NCBI RefSeq assembly: GCF_022179325.1
Contig: NZ_BPQQ01000070.1
Coordinates: 1-56,777, forward strand
Origin: Methylobacterium isbiliense
GTDB lineage: Bacteria > Pseudomonadota > Alphaproteobacteria > Rhizobiales > Beijerinckiaceae
DNA: 56,777 nt
Reading direction: 5' to 3'
Part shown: piece after piece, positions 7,744 to 16,696 of the stretch
How the letters are laid out: every line of letters starts with the position of its first letter
Position numbering within the stretch: position 1 is the first letter of the stretch
Program-made: the position numbers and the translations under genes
Notes under the pieces: model-generated
What the model was told of the DNA's origin: nothing
Database searches by the model: none
The model's input: the letters and a program-made list of their open reading frames with translations, nothing else

Positions 7744-8316
7744 ATGCGTCGCGACCTGATCGGCCTCGGGCTCGGCGCCCTGGCCCTGTGCACCGTCCCG
7801 GCCGCCGCCGGACCGGTCGGCGCCCCGCAGGCGGGGGCCCCGCATGGGGGCTTCAGGCCCGCGCCCGCCCGGGGGGCCGTCGCCGGCTATCCCCGCGGCC
7901 CGCACCATCCCGGCCACCGCGCCGGCTTCCGCCGGCACTCCGGCTACGGCTACGGCTACGGCCTGCCGCTCGGCTATGCCGGCGTGGTCGCGGGCGCACC
8001 CGCGGCCGCAGCGCCCGTCGAGCCCTTCCTGACCCTGCCGAGCCCGGAGGAGCTGGTTCCGGCGGCCTGGGGCTACGGCACCTACGGCATCCCGACGGTT
8101 GCCGGCATCCCGGCCCCGCCGCGGGCCGACCCGGTGGTCTACGTCATCCACGGCGTGGAGTCCGAGCGGGCCGCGCCGCCGGCCCGGCGAATCGGCAGGG
8201 ACCCCGCCGGCTCCGGCAGGCGCAGCGACACGGCCCGGCCGGCCGAAGGGATCCGGCCCGTCAGCTACCGCGCGGGTGCGGCGCGGGTGGTCGAGCTCAC
8301 GGTGCCGCGGCGCTGA
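7744..8316 (+). CDS. Secreted Gly/His/Tyr-rich protein, unknown function
   Basis: A 190-residue exported protein: signal peptide MRRDLIGLGLGALALCTVPA AAG, then a low-complexity segment rich in Gly, Pro, His and Arg with a GYGYGYG run (residues about 66-72). A more ordered part follows (EPFLTLPSPEELVPAAWGYG, then DPVVYVIHGVESER), and a basic tail. It is probably a periplasmic or cell-surface structural protein. The start has GAGGCGAAAGAG upstream. No recognised domain. A hairpin at 8336-8362 may end the transcript. Confidence 0.7.
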   Translation: MRRDLIGLGLGALALCTVPAAAGPVGAPQAGAPHGGFRPAPARGAVAGYPRGPHHPGHRAGFRRHSGYGYGYGLPLGYAGVVAGAPAAAAPVEPFLTLPSPEELVPAAWGYGTYGIPTVAGIPAPPRADPVVYVIHGVESERAAPPARRIGRDPAGSGRRSDTARPAEGIRPVSYRAGAARVVELTVPRR

Positions 8317-8335
8317 GAGCCGCCGAGACCGGGGC

Positions 8336-8362
8336 GGCCCGCCTCCCGTGCCGGGGCGGGCC
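8336..8362. terminator. GC-rich hairpin after the 7744 gene
   Basis: GGCCCGCC and GGCGGGCC form an 8-bp stem with an 11-base loop, 20 bases after the stop codon at 8316. There is no T-tract, so this is a possible terminator only. Confidence 0.4.
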
Positions 8363-8539
8363 ACGGCCCCGCGCCGGACTCGCGTCACTCCGAATCGCGC
8401 GCGCGCCTCCTCCGATGCGCCCCGCCCGCCTCCCGGCGCGCGATTCCGAAGCAGTGGCCAAGATCCGCCCCAGAATTTCTTGACATCGCCCATTCGACCA
8501 AAGTACGAAGCGGTCAAGAACGGGGGGCGGGAGGGGGAC

Positions 8540-8833
8540 GTGTCACAAGTATCAGTCCCGTACAATCTATTCCGCAATGCACATAAAGAAGATCTTTATT
8601 GTGCAGTGCAGGTATGCGCGCCGGTCCCGTCGTTCGTCCGGATGCCCGCGTGGCGCTTCGTCGATGTCCTGAGCGAGGCCGGCATGCCGAAGGGCTTCCT
8701 GGCGGATGCCGCGCGGCAATCGTCGCGCTGGAACGGCTTCTACCTGTTTCTGGCCTGGGGGCATGAGACCTCGGGGCACGAGACCTTGCCCGCCGGCCGG
8801 CCGGCCGAGATGCGGCTGCCGAGCGCGGCCTGA
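8540..8833 (+). CDS. Small hypothetical protein with AT-rich 5' end
   Basis: A 97-residue protein read from GTG 8540, five bases after a very strong GGGAGGGGG ribosome site. It begins (M)SQVSVPYNLFRNAHKEDLY, then CAVQVCAPVPSFVRMPAWRF, and holds RWNGFYLFLAWG near residues 63-74. Composition is balanced and includes codons rare in this genome (AAT, CTA, ATA-like AT-rich triplets) in the first 25 positions. The C-terminus contains a small duplication (GHETSGHET). An overlapping antisense frame at 8567-8929 is less convincing. No family recognised; the protein looks soluble. Codons 13-22 form an AT-rich hairpin in the DNA/mRNA. Confidence 0.6.
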   Translation: MSQVSVPYNLFRNAHKEDLYCAVQVCAPVPSFVRMPAWRFVDVLSEAGMPKGFLADAARQSSRWNGFYLFLAWGHETSGHETLPAGRPAEMRLPSAA

Positions 8834-8998
8834 ACCGGGCCGCGCGGCGGCCGCTGGATCACGGGCCGCCCGATCGGGCGCGACCTCATCACCGCACGGG
8901 CAGACCCTGGCGTGCCGCCGCCGTTCCACAACCGGAGCGACCCGCCCTGCGTGCCGGTGCTGCTCTGGCCCCTGGCGCCGTTGCCCTGCGGGCCGGCG
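8834..8998. other. Short gap without recognisable features
   Basis: GC-rich DNA between the 8540 gene and the possible small gene at 8999-9223. Nothing is supported on either strand. Confidence 0.4.
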
Positions 8999-9223
8999 CT
9001 AATGGCAGCACGACCTCACGGTGACCAGCGCCGGTCGGTACGCGGGCTGCGGCTGGTTCTCGGGCTTCTTCACCACGATGCCGATCTCGGTCCGCGCCGC
9101 GGCCAGATCAGCCGGGCCGCCCGCCGGCACCGCCTTCGCGCTGCAGGCCGCGGTAGCGCTGCCGGTGATCGGGACACCGCTCGACGCGGCCACCGGTCCG
9201 GCGGCGAACACGCGGACTCGCAT
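8999..9223 (-). CDS. Possible small exported peptide downstream of glyS
   Basis: A 74-residue frame starting MRVRVFAAGPVAASSGVPIT, 13 bases after the glyS stop codon, so it could be translated from the glyS transcript. The N-terminus looks like a weak or degraded signal peptide. The remainder (ARTEIGIVVKKPENQPQP and the end VTVRSCCH) has normal composition and ends in a Cys-Cys-His. There is no good ribosome site beyond GAGCGGGA. It may be a real small periplasmic protein or a decaying gene; no family recognised. Confidence 0.35.
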   Translation of the reverse strand: MRVRVFAAGPVAASSGVPITGSATAACSAKAVPAGGPADLAAARTEIGIVVKKPENQPQPAYRPALVTVRSCCH

Positions 9224-9236
9224 CGTGCCATCCCGC

Positions 9237-11339
9237 TCAGCCCTCGATGCGCGAGAAGTCGGCCACCGTCCGGGTGGCGCTGCGCAGGGCGTTGAGGAGG
9301 GCGAGGCGGTTGGCGCGCAGGGCCGGCTCCTCGGCGTTGACCGTGACCGTGTCGAAGAAGGCGTCCACCGGCGCGCGCAGGGATGCCAGCGCCCGCATCG
9401 CCCCCTCGAAATCCTCCGCCGCGACGGCGCGGGCGGCCTCGGCCGCCGCCGCATCGAGGGCGCGCGCCAGCGCCGTCTCCTCGGGCAGCGCGAACAGGGC
9501 GGGGTCGGGGGCGGCGTCGTGGGCGCGCCCGTCCTTCTTCTCCTCGATGCGCAGGATGTTGGCCGCGCGCCGGTAGCCCGCGAGCAGGTTCCGTCCGTCC
9601 TCGGTGTCGAGGAAGCGCCCGAGCGCCTCGACCCGGCGCACCACCATCAGCAGGTCGTCCTGGCCGGGCAGGGCGAAGACCGCGTCGATCAGGTCGTGGC
9701 GGGCGCCCTGGTCGCGCAGGTAGACCTTCAGGCGGTCGGCGAAGAAGGCGAGGAGGTCGGGCGCGAAGGCATCGGCCCCGACGCCGTGGCCGGCCGCGGC
9801 CCGCCCGACCGGCCCGAGCAGGGGCAGGCGCGCCTCGCTCGACAGGACGAGCCGGATCACCCCGAGCGCCGCCCGCCGCAGCGCGTACGGATCCTTGCTC
9901 CCCGTGGGCGTCTCGTCGATCGACCAGAACCCCACCAGCGTGTCGAGCTTGTCGGCGAGCGCCACCGCCACCGAGACCGGCGCGGTCGGCACCCGGTCGC
10001 CCGGGCCGAGCGGCTTGTAATGCTCCTCGATCGCCGCGGCGACCTCCGCCGGCTCGCCCTGGAGCGCGGCGTAGTAGCGGCCCATCAGGCCCTGCAGCTC
10101 GGGGAACTCGCCCACCATCTCGGTGACGAGGTCGGCCTTGGCGAGGCGCGCGGCGCGCGCGGCCAGATCCGGGTCGGCGCCGACGATCGGCGCGAGGTCC
10201 CGCGCCAGCGCGGCGAGGCGCGCGACGCGCTCACCCTGCGTGCCGAGCCTCTCGTGGAAGACGATGCTGTCGAGCTTCGGCAGCCGCTCCTCCAGCTTCA
10301 CCTTCCGGTCCGTCTCCCAGAAGAACTTGGCGTCCGAGAGCCGGGCGCGGACCACCCGCTCGTTGCCCGCCACGATCGCCGCGCCGCCGTCCGAGGCGAC
10401 GAGGTTCGAGACCAGGATGAAGGCGTTGGCGAGCCGCTCGGTACCGTCCGCGGCGGGCGCGCGCAGCACGAAGCACTTCTGGTTCGCCCGGATGGTCGCG
10501 CGGATCACCTCGGGCGGGATGGCAAGGAAGCTCTCGTCGAAGGAGCCCAGCAGGGTCACGGGCCATTCGACGAGGCCCGCCACCTCCTCCAGCAACCCCT
10601 CGTCCTCCACGAGGTCGAGGCCGCGCGCGAAGGCGAGGTCGCGCGCGTCGTGCAGGATGATGTCGCGGCGCCGGTCCGGGTCGAGCACGACACCCGCGCG
10701 CTCCAGGGCCGGCAGGTAGTCGGCAAAGCGGCGCACCTCGATCGGGCCGGGGCTGAGGAAGCGGTGGCCGTAGGTGGTGAATCCGGCCGCGATGCCGTCC
10801 ACCGCGAAGGGCACCCGCTCGGGCGTCTCGGTCTCCGGGCCGAAGCTCGCCACGATGGCGTGGAGCGGGCGCACCCAGCGCAGGGAGCCCGGCTCCGCCG
10901 AGGCGGAGCCCCAGCGCATCGATTTCGGCCAGGGGAAGCCGCGGATGATCGCGGGCAGGATCTCGGCCAGCACGTCGAGGGTGTCGCGGCCCGGCCGCTC
11001 GATCACCGCGACGTAGAACTCGCCCTTCTTCGGGTCGGAGACGATCCTCGCCGCGTCGAGGCTCGCGAGCCCCGCGCTCTTGAGGAAGCCCTGCACGGCG
11101 GCGTCCGGCGCGCCGACGCGCGGGCCCTTGCGCTCCTCGCGCACGTCCTTGCCCCGCGGCGGCAGGCCCGCGACGTGGAGCGCGAGGCGGCGCGGGGTCG
11201 AGAAGGCCTTGGCGCCTTCGTACAGGAAGCCGCGCTCCACCAGGGCGTCGGTCACGAGCTTGCGCAGGTCCTCCGCGGCCCGGCGCTGCATGCGCGCGGG
11301 GATTTCCTCGGAGAAGAGTTCGAGCAGGAGATCGGGCAT
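9237..11339 (-). CDS. glyS: Glycyl-tRNA synthetase, beta subunit
   Basis: The 700-residue beta chain of the alpha2beta2 bacterial glycyl-tRNA synthetase, which charges tRNA-Gly. The N-terminus [20 protein letters not shown] is diagnostic, and the length is normal (about 690-720). Conserved blocks follow, including [10 protein letters not shown] and the [19 protein letters not shown] region with a [18 protein letters not shown] helix (HD-like domain). The C-terminal anticodon-binding DALR-like region ends VADFSRIEG. The alpha subunit glyQ lies upstream on the same strand, but a cyclase-family gene and a 22-bp palindrome intervene. Confidence 0.97.
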   Translation of the reverse strand: MPDLLLELFSEEIPARMQRRAAEDLRKLVTDALVERGFLYEGAKAFSTPRRLALHVAGLPPRGKDVREERKGPRVGAPDAAVQGFLKSAGLASLDAARIVSDPKKGEFYVAVIERPGRDTLDVLAEILPAIIRGFPWPKSMRWGSASAEPGSLRWVRPLHAIVASFGPETETPERVPFAVDGIAAGFTTYGHRFLSPGPIEVRRFADYLPALERAGVVLDPDRRRDIILHDARDLAFARGLDLVEDEGLLEEVAGLVEWPVTLLGSFDESFLAIPPEVIRATIRANQKCFVLRAPAADGTERLANAFILVSNLVASDGGAAIVAGNERVVRARLSDAKFFWETDRKVKLEERLPKLDSIVFHERLGTQGERVARLAALARDLAPIVGADPDLAARAARLAKADLVTEMVGEFPELQGLMGRYYAALQGEPAEVAAAIEEHYKPLGPGDRVPTAPVSVAVALADKLDTLVGFWSIDETPTGSKDPYALRRAALGVIRLVLSSEARLPLLGPVGRAAAGHGVGADAFAPDLLAFFADRLKVYLRDQGARHDLIDAVFALPGQDDLLMVVRRVEALGRFLDTEDGRNLLAGYRRAANILRIEEKKDGRAHDAAPDPALFALPEETALARALDAAAAEAARAVAAEDFEGAMRALASLRAPVDAFFDTVTVNAEEPALRANRLALLNALRSATRTVADFSRIEG

Positions 11340-11352
11340 CGGGCGGCCTTGA

Positions 11353-11374
11353 GGGTCCTCCGGCCGGAGGACCC
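11353..11374. terminator. Perfect 22-bp palindrome before glyS
   Basis: GGGTCCTCCGG and CCGGAGGACCC are perfect inverse complements with no spacer, giving a stable hairpin 14 bases upstream of the glyS start codon. It could terminate transcription from the cyclase gene, or act in the glyS leader. The GGAGG inside it would be masked when folded. Confidence 0.5.
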
Positions 11375-11443
11375 GTGTGCGGTTCGGCGAGGCGCGGGTG
11401 TAGCGCCCGCGGGCGCCGAGCGCTACCGGCCCGAAGCCCGCCG

Positions 11444-12394
11444 CTACCGGATCGCCACCGGGTTGACGATCGCCTGGATCGACCCGGTGTAGCGGGGCGC
11501 GCCGAGCACGAACAGGAACTCCCTCACCCCGTCGCGGATCAGCCCCCGGGTGTCGAGGGTCTCCAGGATGTAGATGCCGTTATGGGCGAGCAGGATCTGG
11601 TGGCCCTCCCAGACCCGGTCGCCGCGGAACGGCACCGCCTCGATGCCCCAGGTGTCGGCCCCGACCGCGACCACCTCCTTGGAGGCGAGATAGCGTGCGC
11701 CCTCGGCGTCGATGCCGGGCTCGCCGGCCCCGAAGCGCTTGGCGTCCTCGCCCAGCATCGAGAGCCAGCCGGTGTGCAGCACCACCACGTCGCCCTTGCC
11801 CGGGCTCACGCCCGCGGCTGTCTCGGCGGCCTTGATGTCGTCGACGGTGACGAGGTCGCCCTCGACGAGCCGCTCCTTGCCCTTGGCCTTGGCCACGTCG
11901 AGGAGGACGCCGCGCGTGACGATCGGCGGGATCTTGTGTACCCCGAGCTTCTTCACGCCGGTGGTGTCGAAGATGTCCTTCATCCGGTTGCGGTTGTAGA
12001 AGGTCGAATCCGTGCCGAGATGCGCGAGCCCGTCGATCTGGGTGCCGACCCCGAGCCAGCCCGTCACCATGTCGTCGAGGTAGCTCATCTTGTTCGACCC
12101 GAAGGTGACGCCCTCGGGCTGGTTGGGCGCCATCACGGTCACGGCGATGCTGCGCGGCGGGAAGGCGGGGGTCCCGCGGTCGACCGGGATGCCGAGCGCG
12201 TAGGTCTTGCCGGTGGTGACGAGCCGCATCGCCTCCAGCACCTTGGCGGGCGAGAGGTGGTTGGCGGCGCCGATCTCGTCCTCCGCGCCCCAGCGCGAGA
12301 CCGGGATCTCGGTCGGCGCCGGCTGGGCGCCCGCCGCACCGGCCAGGGCGAAAAGGCCCGCCGCAGCGGCGGCGAGCGGAATGGCGGATCTCAT
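11444..12394 (-). CDS. Exported cyclase-family (kynurenine formamidase-like) metal hydrolase
   Basis: A 316-residue protein with signal peptide [20 protein letters not shown], cleaved near AGAQP, so periplasmic. The body matches the cyclase/metal-dependent hydrolase family that includes bacterial arylformamidases: [20 protein letters not shown] at the N-terminus, [13 protein letters not shown] at about residues 115-127 (equivalent of the HxGTHxDxPxH metal site), then [13 protein letters not shown] and [13 protein letters not shown]. The metal motif is of the GTQID-x-LAH subtype found in the longer secreted members, not the classical KynB form. It sits between glyQ and glyS on the same strand. 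Substrate unknown; a cyclic amide or ester is likely from the family. Confidence 0.88.
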   Translation of the reverse strand: MRSAIPLAAAAAGLFALAGAAGAQPAPTEIPVSRWGAEDEIGAANHLSPAKVLEAMRLVTTGKTYALGIPVDRGTPAFPPRSIAVTVMAPNQPEGVTFGSNKMSYLDDMVTGWLGVGTQIDGLAHLGTDSTFYNRNRMKDIFDTTGVKKLGVHKIPPIVTRGVLLDVAKAKGKERLVEGDLVTVDDIKAAETAAGVSPGKGDVVVLHTGWLSMLGEDAKRFGAGEPGIDAEGARYLASKEVVAVGADTWGIEAVPFRGDRVWEGHQILLAHNGIYILETLDTRGLIRDGVREFLFVLGAPRYTGSIQAIVNPVAIR

Positions 12395-12468
12395 GGCATC
12401 CCTCCTGGTCCCCGCGTCTGCCGCGCGGGCCGCACCAGGCTAAGGTCGCGCCCGACGCGAGTCGAGGC

Positions 12469-13440
12469 TCAGGCCCCGCCGGCCTCCGTGCGCAGCCACG
12501 CCGCGCCGCAGGCCTTGGCGAGGTCGCGCACCCGCAGGATGTAGCTCTGGCGCTCGGTCACCGAGATCACCCCGCGCGCGTCGAGCAGGTTGAAGACGTG
12601 GCTCGCCTTGATGCACTGGTCGTAGGCCGGCTGCACCATGCGGTGGCGCGCGCCGGCGCCGGCCTCGCCCGCCTCCAGGTAGCGGCGGCAGGCGGCCTCC
12701 GCGTCGCGGAAGTGGCGGAACAGCATCTCGGTGTCGGCCGCCTCGAAGTTGTGGCGGGAATACTCCTGCTCGGCCTGCAGGAAGACGTCGCCGTAGGTGA
12801 CCTTCTCGTCGCCCTCGCGGCCGTTGAAGTTCAGATCGTAGACGTTCTCGACGCCCTGCACGTACATGGCGAGGCGCTCCAGCCCGTAGGTCAGCTCGCC
12901 CGCGACCGGGGCGCATTCGAAGCCCGCGACCTGCTGGAAATAGGTGAACTGGCTCACCTCCATGCCGTCGCACCAGCACTCCCAGCCCAGGCCCCAGGCA
13001 CCCAGCGTCGGGCTCTCCCAGTCGTCCTCGACGAAGCGGATGTCGTGGAGCGCGAGGTCGACGCCGATCGCGGCGAGCGAGGCGAGGTAGAGCTCCTGCA
13101 GGTTCGGCGGGTTCGGCTTCAGGATGACCTGGAACTGGTAGTAGTGCTGGAGCCGGTTCGGGTTCTCGCCGTAGCGCCCGTCCTTGGGCCGGCGCGAGGG
13201 CTGCACGTAGGCGGCCTTCCACGGCTTCGGCCCGAGCGCCCGCAGCGTGGTGGCGGGATGGAAGGTGCCGGCGCCGACCTCCATGTCGTAGGGCTGCAGG
13301 ATCACGCAGCCCTGGGCCGCCCAGAACCGCTGCAGCGTCAGGATCAGCCCCTGGAAGGAGCGCGTCGGCCGCAGGGCGTCGTCGGCGGCGGTCAGGCTGG
13401 GGGCGGACATGCTGGGGACGGACATGCTGGGGACGGACAT
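12469..13440 (-). CDS. glyQ: Glycyl-tRNA synthetase, alpha subunit
   Basis: The catalytic class II alpha chain. [20 protein letters not shown], then [20 protein letters not shown], and [20 protein letters not shown] are diagnostic of GlyQ. With the start at 13440 it has 323 residues, slightly longer than the usual 290-315. The extra length is an N-terminal [15 protein letters not shown] repeat, each unit offering an ATG (13440, 13425, 13410), so the true start is ambiguous. 13440 is chosen because the purine-rich CGAGA lies upstream and the later ATGs have none. It works with glyS (9237-11339). Confidence 0.95.
   Translation of the reverse strand: MSVPSMSVPSMSAPSLTAADDALRPTRSFQGLILTLQRFWAAQGCVILQPYDMEVGAGTFHPATTLRALGPKPWKAAYVQPSRRPKDGRYGENPNRLQHYYQFQVILKPNPPNLQELYLASLAAIGVDLALHDIRFVEDDWESPTLGAWGLGWECWCDGMEVSQFTYFQQVAGFECAPVAGELTYGLERLAMYVQGVENVYDLNFNGREGDEKVTYGDVFLQAEQEYSRHNFEAADTEMLFRHFRDAEAACRRYLEAGEAGAGARHRMVQPAYDQCIKASHVFNLLDARGVISVTERQSYILRVRDLAKACGAAWLRTEAGGA
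13396..13440. repeat. 15-bp tandem repeat (three copies) carrying the glyQ start codon
   Basis: GCTGGGGACGGACAT occurs at 13411-13425 and 13426-13440, with a one-base variant (GCTGGGGGCGGACAT) at 13396-13410. On the minus strand each copy reads ATG-TCC-x-CC-AGC, so every unit supplies an in-frame start codon to glyQ. Copy-number change would keep the frame. Confidence 0.9.
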
Positions 13441-13682
13441 GGCGGGTCTCGTGGGGAAGCCCGGCCCGTTTACGCGGGCCCCCGCGCCAGTCAACCGCAG
13501 GGCCTGCCGCGCCGATGCACGCATTGCGTGCAGACGCCTCATGCGTTCGGATGACGTCGCAGTCCAGCATCCGATGTAGACGGTCATTCCGTCCGTTCCT
13601 CCACAGACGAGCCGAGAGTTCGTCATCGATCCGGACCCGTCACGCACGTCTTCCTGCACGAGAACCGGCACGGGAGTCAGGC

Positions 13683-13991
13683 ATGCCCTTCGCAACGCCC
13701 GCCGATATCGCCCTGACCTTGTTCACCCTGTGCAACGGCGCGCGGATCTTCGCCTATCTGCCGCAGATCCTGACGCTGGTGCAGGACCGCAGCGGCGCGG
13801 CCGGGATCTCCTGCGCCACCTGGGTGCTGTTCACGGTCTCGAACGCCTCGACGGTGTTCTACGCGCTGCTGGTGCTCGGCGACGCGGCCATGAGCGCCAT
13901 CTTCGCCCTCAACACGGCCTTCTGTGTCGCCGTGGTGCTGCTGACGCTGCACCGCCGCCGATGCGCCGCCGCGCCGCGGGCGTCCGGCTGA
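13683..13991 (+). CDS. Small PQ-loop (SemiSWEET-like) membrane protein
   Basis: A 102-residue membrane protein with three predicted transmembrane helices: [20 protein letters not shown], then the [20 protein letters not shown] segment, and [20 protein letters not shown]. The [11 protein letters not shown] element after helix 1 is the PQ-loop motif of the SemiSWEET/PQ-loop superfamily, which forms dimeric sugar or small-solute transporters. Length and a single triple-helix bundle fit a SemiSWEET. Start ATG 13683 follows a CGGGAGTC ribosome site. It is divergent from glyQ; the luxR-type gene begins 20 bases downstream and may be co-transcribed. Substrate unknown. Confidence 0.7.
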   Translation: MPFATPADIALTLFTLCNGARIFAYLPQILTLVQDRSGAAGISCATWVLFTVSNASTVFYALLVLGDAAMSAIFALNTAFCVAVVLLTLHRRRCAAAPRASG

Positions 13992-14011
13992 GCGGCGGGG
14001 AGGGGAGCGCG

Positions 14012-15127
14012 GTGCCGCAGCCGGTTCCGGACACCCTGATCGACCTGATCTACGACGCCGCCACGGAGGCGGCGCTGTGGCCCCGGGTGATCGCGGCGAT
14101 CGCCGACTTGCTGGGCAGCGAGGGCGGCGTGCTGTTCGGCCTCTCGATCGCCCGCAAACGCGTGCACTTCACCTATGACGCACGGCTCGATCCCGAGAGC
14201 CATCGCGTGCACGAGCAGCGCCACATCCAGAACGTCTGGTCGCGGGTGATGATGCACAAGCCGGCGGGCAGCATCGTGTTCTCGGACGAGATCCTGCCGG
14301 AGGCGGACCTCGTCGGCACCGAATTCCGGCACGACATCCTGCGCCCGCAGGGCCTGATCCGGAACGCGATGGTGCCGGTCACCCGGTCCGGTCATTTCCA
14401 GAGCGCCTTCAACATCCTGCGCACCCCCGGGCAGGGGCCGTTCGCGGAGCGCGACCGCGCGGTGCTGGGGTGGATCGTGCCGCATCTCAAGCGCGCGATG
14501 CAGCTGCAGCTGCGCGTCGAGGCGCACGAGGCGCTGGCCGGGGCGCAGTTCGCGGTGCTGGACTGCCTCGCCATGGGGGTCGTGGTGCTCGACCGCACCG
14601 GTGCGGTGCTGTTCGCCAACGAGGCCGCCCGCGCGCTCCACGCGGCGGGCGGGCCGATCCTGCTCAAGGACGGCACCCTCACCGCCCTCGTGCCGGGGGA
14701 CGCGGCGGCGCTGCACGCCCGGCTGCGCGCGGTGGCGGAGGGCCGCGCGGGCGGCGCGGTGCGGCTGACCGATCCCGGCGGCGCCCGCACGGCCTTCGCG
14801 CTGGTCGCGCCGCTGCGCGGGCGCATGGCCGGGATCCTGGATGACGAGGGCCTGCGCTGCGCCGCCGCGGCGGTGTTCGTGAGCGCCGGTCCGCCCCCGC
14901 CCGCCGACCCCCGGACGATGATGCGCCTCTACGACCTCACGCCCGCGGAGGCCCGGGTCGCGGCGGAACTCGCGCAGGGGCGCTCCTACGCGGCCATCGC
15001 CGGCTCGCTCGGGATCAGCATCAACACGGTCAAGACCCACATGCGCCGGATCCTGGCGAAGGCGGGCGTCGAGCGTCCGGCAGAGTTCGCGAGCCTCGCC
15101 GCGACGCTCCAGCTCGTCCGCCTCTGA
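14012..15127 (+). CDS. LuxR-family helix-turn-helix transcriptional regulator
   Basis: A 371-residue regulator read from GTG 14012, five bases after GGGGAGGGGAG. The N-terminal about 180 residues (LIDLIYDAATEAALWPRVIA and onward) and the central PAS-like segment (LDCLAMGVVVLDRTGAVLFA) form a sensory module. The C-terminus (about 309-371) is a LuxR/FixJ DNA-binding domain: LTPAEARVAAELAQGRSYAA followed by ISINTVKTHMRRILAKAGV. There is no phospho-acceptor receiver domain, so the signal is probably a ligand. It follows the PQ-loop gene by 20 bases, suggesting shared transcription. Target genes unknown. Confidence 0.88.
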   Translation: MPQPVPDTLIDLIYDAATEAALWPRVIAAIADLLGSEGGVLFGLSIARKRVHFTYDARLDPESHRVHEQRHIQNVWSRVMMHKPAGSIVFSDEILPEADLVGTEFRHDILRPQGLIRNAMVPVTRSGHFQSAFNILRTPGQGPFAERDRAVLGWIVPHLKRAMQLQLRVEAHEALAGAQFAVLDCLAMGVVVLDRTGAVLFANEAARALHAAGGPILLKDGTLTALVPGDAAALHARLRAVAEGRAGGAVRLTDPGGARTAFALVAPLRGRMAGILDDEGLRCAAAAVFVSAGPPPPADPRTMMRLYDLTPAEARVAAELAQGRSYAAIAGSLGISINTVKTHMRRILAKAGVERPAEFASLAATLQLVRL

Positions 15128-15178
15128 CCGGCAGGCCCGCGCGGTGGAGCCCCGGTGCCGCCCTCCCGAAGGCGAGAC

Positions 15179-16054
15179 TCAAAGCCCGAAGCGCGCCCAG
15201 GCCGCCCGCTCCTCCAAGAGGGCGACCGCGCCCTCCAGCGCCGCCAGCGCCTCGATGCCGGGCTCCTTGCGGCGCAGCAGCCGGGCGAGCAGCCCGCCGC
15301 GGACCTGCTCGACGAGCTGGATCTTCACCGTGTCGCCGAAGCGCGCCCGCAGCGTGCCGCGCACGTCCCCGAGCGCGTCGACGAGGCCGAGCGCGAGGCC
15401 CTGGCGCCCGCTCCACACCGCCCCGGAGAACAGGTCGTCCGGGTCCCCCGACAGGCGCGGCCGGCGGCTGCGCACGAGCTCGGTGAACAGCGCCTGGATG
15501 TCGCTCTGGATGTCCTTCAGCCGGGCGATGTCGGCCGGATTCTCGGGACGGAAGGGATCGAGCATCGCCTTGGCCGGGCCGGTCGTGTAGACGCGCCGCT
15601 CGACGCCCAGGCGCTCGAGCAGCCCCTGGAAGCCGAACCCGGCCGAGACGACCCCGATCGAGCCCACCAGGGAGGAGGGGTCGGCCACGATCTCGTCGGC
15701 CGCACAGGCGATCATGTAGCCGCCGGACGCCGCCACGTCCTCCACGAAGGCGATCACCGGCACCTTGGCCTCGGCCGCGAGCGCACGAATGCGACGGTGG
15801 ATCAGGTGCGACTGCGCCGCCGAGCCGCCCGGCGAGTTGATCACCAGCGCCACCGCGGCGATCTCCTTCATCGTGAAGGCGCGCTCCAGCGCGGGCGCGC
15901 AGGCCCCGAGCGACAGGCCCTGGCGCAGGGGCGAGACCGCCCCGATCGGGCCGCTGAGGCGCACGACGGGCACCACCGGGTGCGTGCGGCGGTACCGCTC
16001 GGGCAGGAGGCTGCGCCAGAGGGCACGCGAGGCGGTCCGGAACGCGAGCGGCAT
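15179..16054 (-). CDS. S49 family (SppA-like) signal peptide peptidase
   Basis: A 291-residue member of the S49 serine peptidases, which degrade cleaved signal peptides and membrane-associated peptides at the periplasmic face of the inner membrane. LVINSPGGSAAQS (about 70-82) is the oxyanion segment. Ser110 in VEDVAASGGYMIACAADEIV is the expected nucleophile, and Lys162 in YTTGPAKAMLDPF the general base. GSIGVVSAGFGFQGLLERLG is also characteristic. It is the short, single-domain form. There is no obvious N-terminal membrane anchor, although RTASRALWRSLL could be amphipathic, so it might be soluble. It is monocistronic and convergent with the LuxR gene. Confidence 0.9.
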   Translation of the reverse strand: MPLAFRTASRALWRSLLPERYRRTHPVVPVVRLSGPIGAVSPLRQGLSLGACAPALERAFTMKEIAAVALVINSPGGSAAQSHLIHRRIRALAAEAKVPVIAFVEDVAASGGYMIACAADEIVADPSSLVGSIGVVSAGFGFQGLLERLGVERRVYTTGPAKAMLDPFRPENPADIARLKDIQSDIQALFTELVRSRRPRLSGDPDDLFSGAVWSGRQGLALGLVDALGDVRGTLRARFGDTVKIQLVEQVRGGLLARLLRRKEPGIEALAALEGAVALLEERAAWARFGL

Positions 16055-16341
16055 GCGGATGGGGATCTCCCGTGAACGGCCGGGACGTAGCCGCCGCCGC
16101 GGCCGGCGGCAAGCCGGGGCCCGGCGGGCGCGAGTCTACGTTCTCTTCCGCAGAGTTTTCCGGGACTTTCTCAGTCGCATCGATTGAACCGGATCCGGCC
16201 GAACCTAGTTTTGGCTGTTGCGGTCTCGGACGGTCCGGGGCGGCCGTCTCGCGGGTGCCTCAAGCGGGCGCTCAGGTCTTGGTCTCTGGTCCCGCGGCAT
16301 GCCGGACAGCGTGCCCCGGAGCGACGGAAGGGAGAGCGTGG

Positions 16342-16647
16342 ATGCGTGTCCTTCGTTGGGTTACGGTGGTCCTGACAGTGTTCGTCGCCGGGCTCGGCCT
16401 CGGCGTCACGCGCAGCGAGGCGGCGGCGCTGCCGACCGCGGGCGCGACGGCGGCCGGCGACATCGTGCGCGAGCTCATCGCGGAGCAGGCTCAGTACTAC
16501 TACCGCCGCCGCTACTACCGGCCCTATCGCTCTTACGGCTACCGGCCTTACCGGCGCTACTACGGCTACCGCCCCTACCGCCGCTACTACTACCGCCCGT
16601 ACTACCGCCGCCCGTACTACCGGCCGCGGTTCTACATCGGCTTCTGA
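16342..16647 (+). CDS. Secreted Tyr/Arg/Pro-repeat protein
   Basis: A 101-residue exported protein: signal peptide MRVLRWVTVVLTVFVAGLGL, cleaved near SEA. A short helix (GDIVRELIAEQAQ) is followed by about 50 residues made almost only of Tyr, Arg and Pro in YRPYRRYY-type repeats (residues 50-97), ending FYIGF. Such tyrosine/arginine repeats suggest a surface or periplasmic structural or nucleic-acid/polyanion-binding peptide; dityrosine cross-linking is speculative. Start ATG 16342 follows GGAAGGGAGAGC. A terminator lies just downstream. No named family. Confidence 0.78.
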   Translation: MRVLRWVTVVLTVFVAGLGLGVTRSEAAALPTAGATAAGDIVRELIAEQAQYYYRRRYYRPYRSYGYRPYRRYYGYRPYRRYYYRPYYRRPYYRPRFYIGF

Positions 16648-16668
16648 CCGGCCGGATCCGGCTCGCTG

Positions 16669-16689
16669 CGGGCGCCCTCGGGGCGCCCG
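16669..16689. terminator. Intrinsic terminator between convergent genes
   Basis: CGGGCGCC and GGCGCCCG form an 8-bp stem with a CTCGG loop, followed by TTT at 16690-16692. It sits between the ends of the Tyr/Arg-repeat gene (16647) and the methyltransferase gene (16697). Confidence 0.75.
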
Positions 16690-16696
16690 TTTCGCG

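Noticed and set aside
8567-8929. Minus-strand frame opposite the small gene at 8540-8833
   Set aside because: Its composition is worse than the plus-strand protein and it has no good ribosome site.
9021-11492. 823-residue plus-strand frame antisense to glyS
   Set aside because: Composition is that of an antisense shadow; glyS is unambiguous on the other strand.
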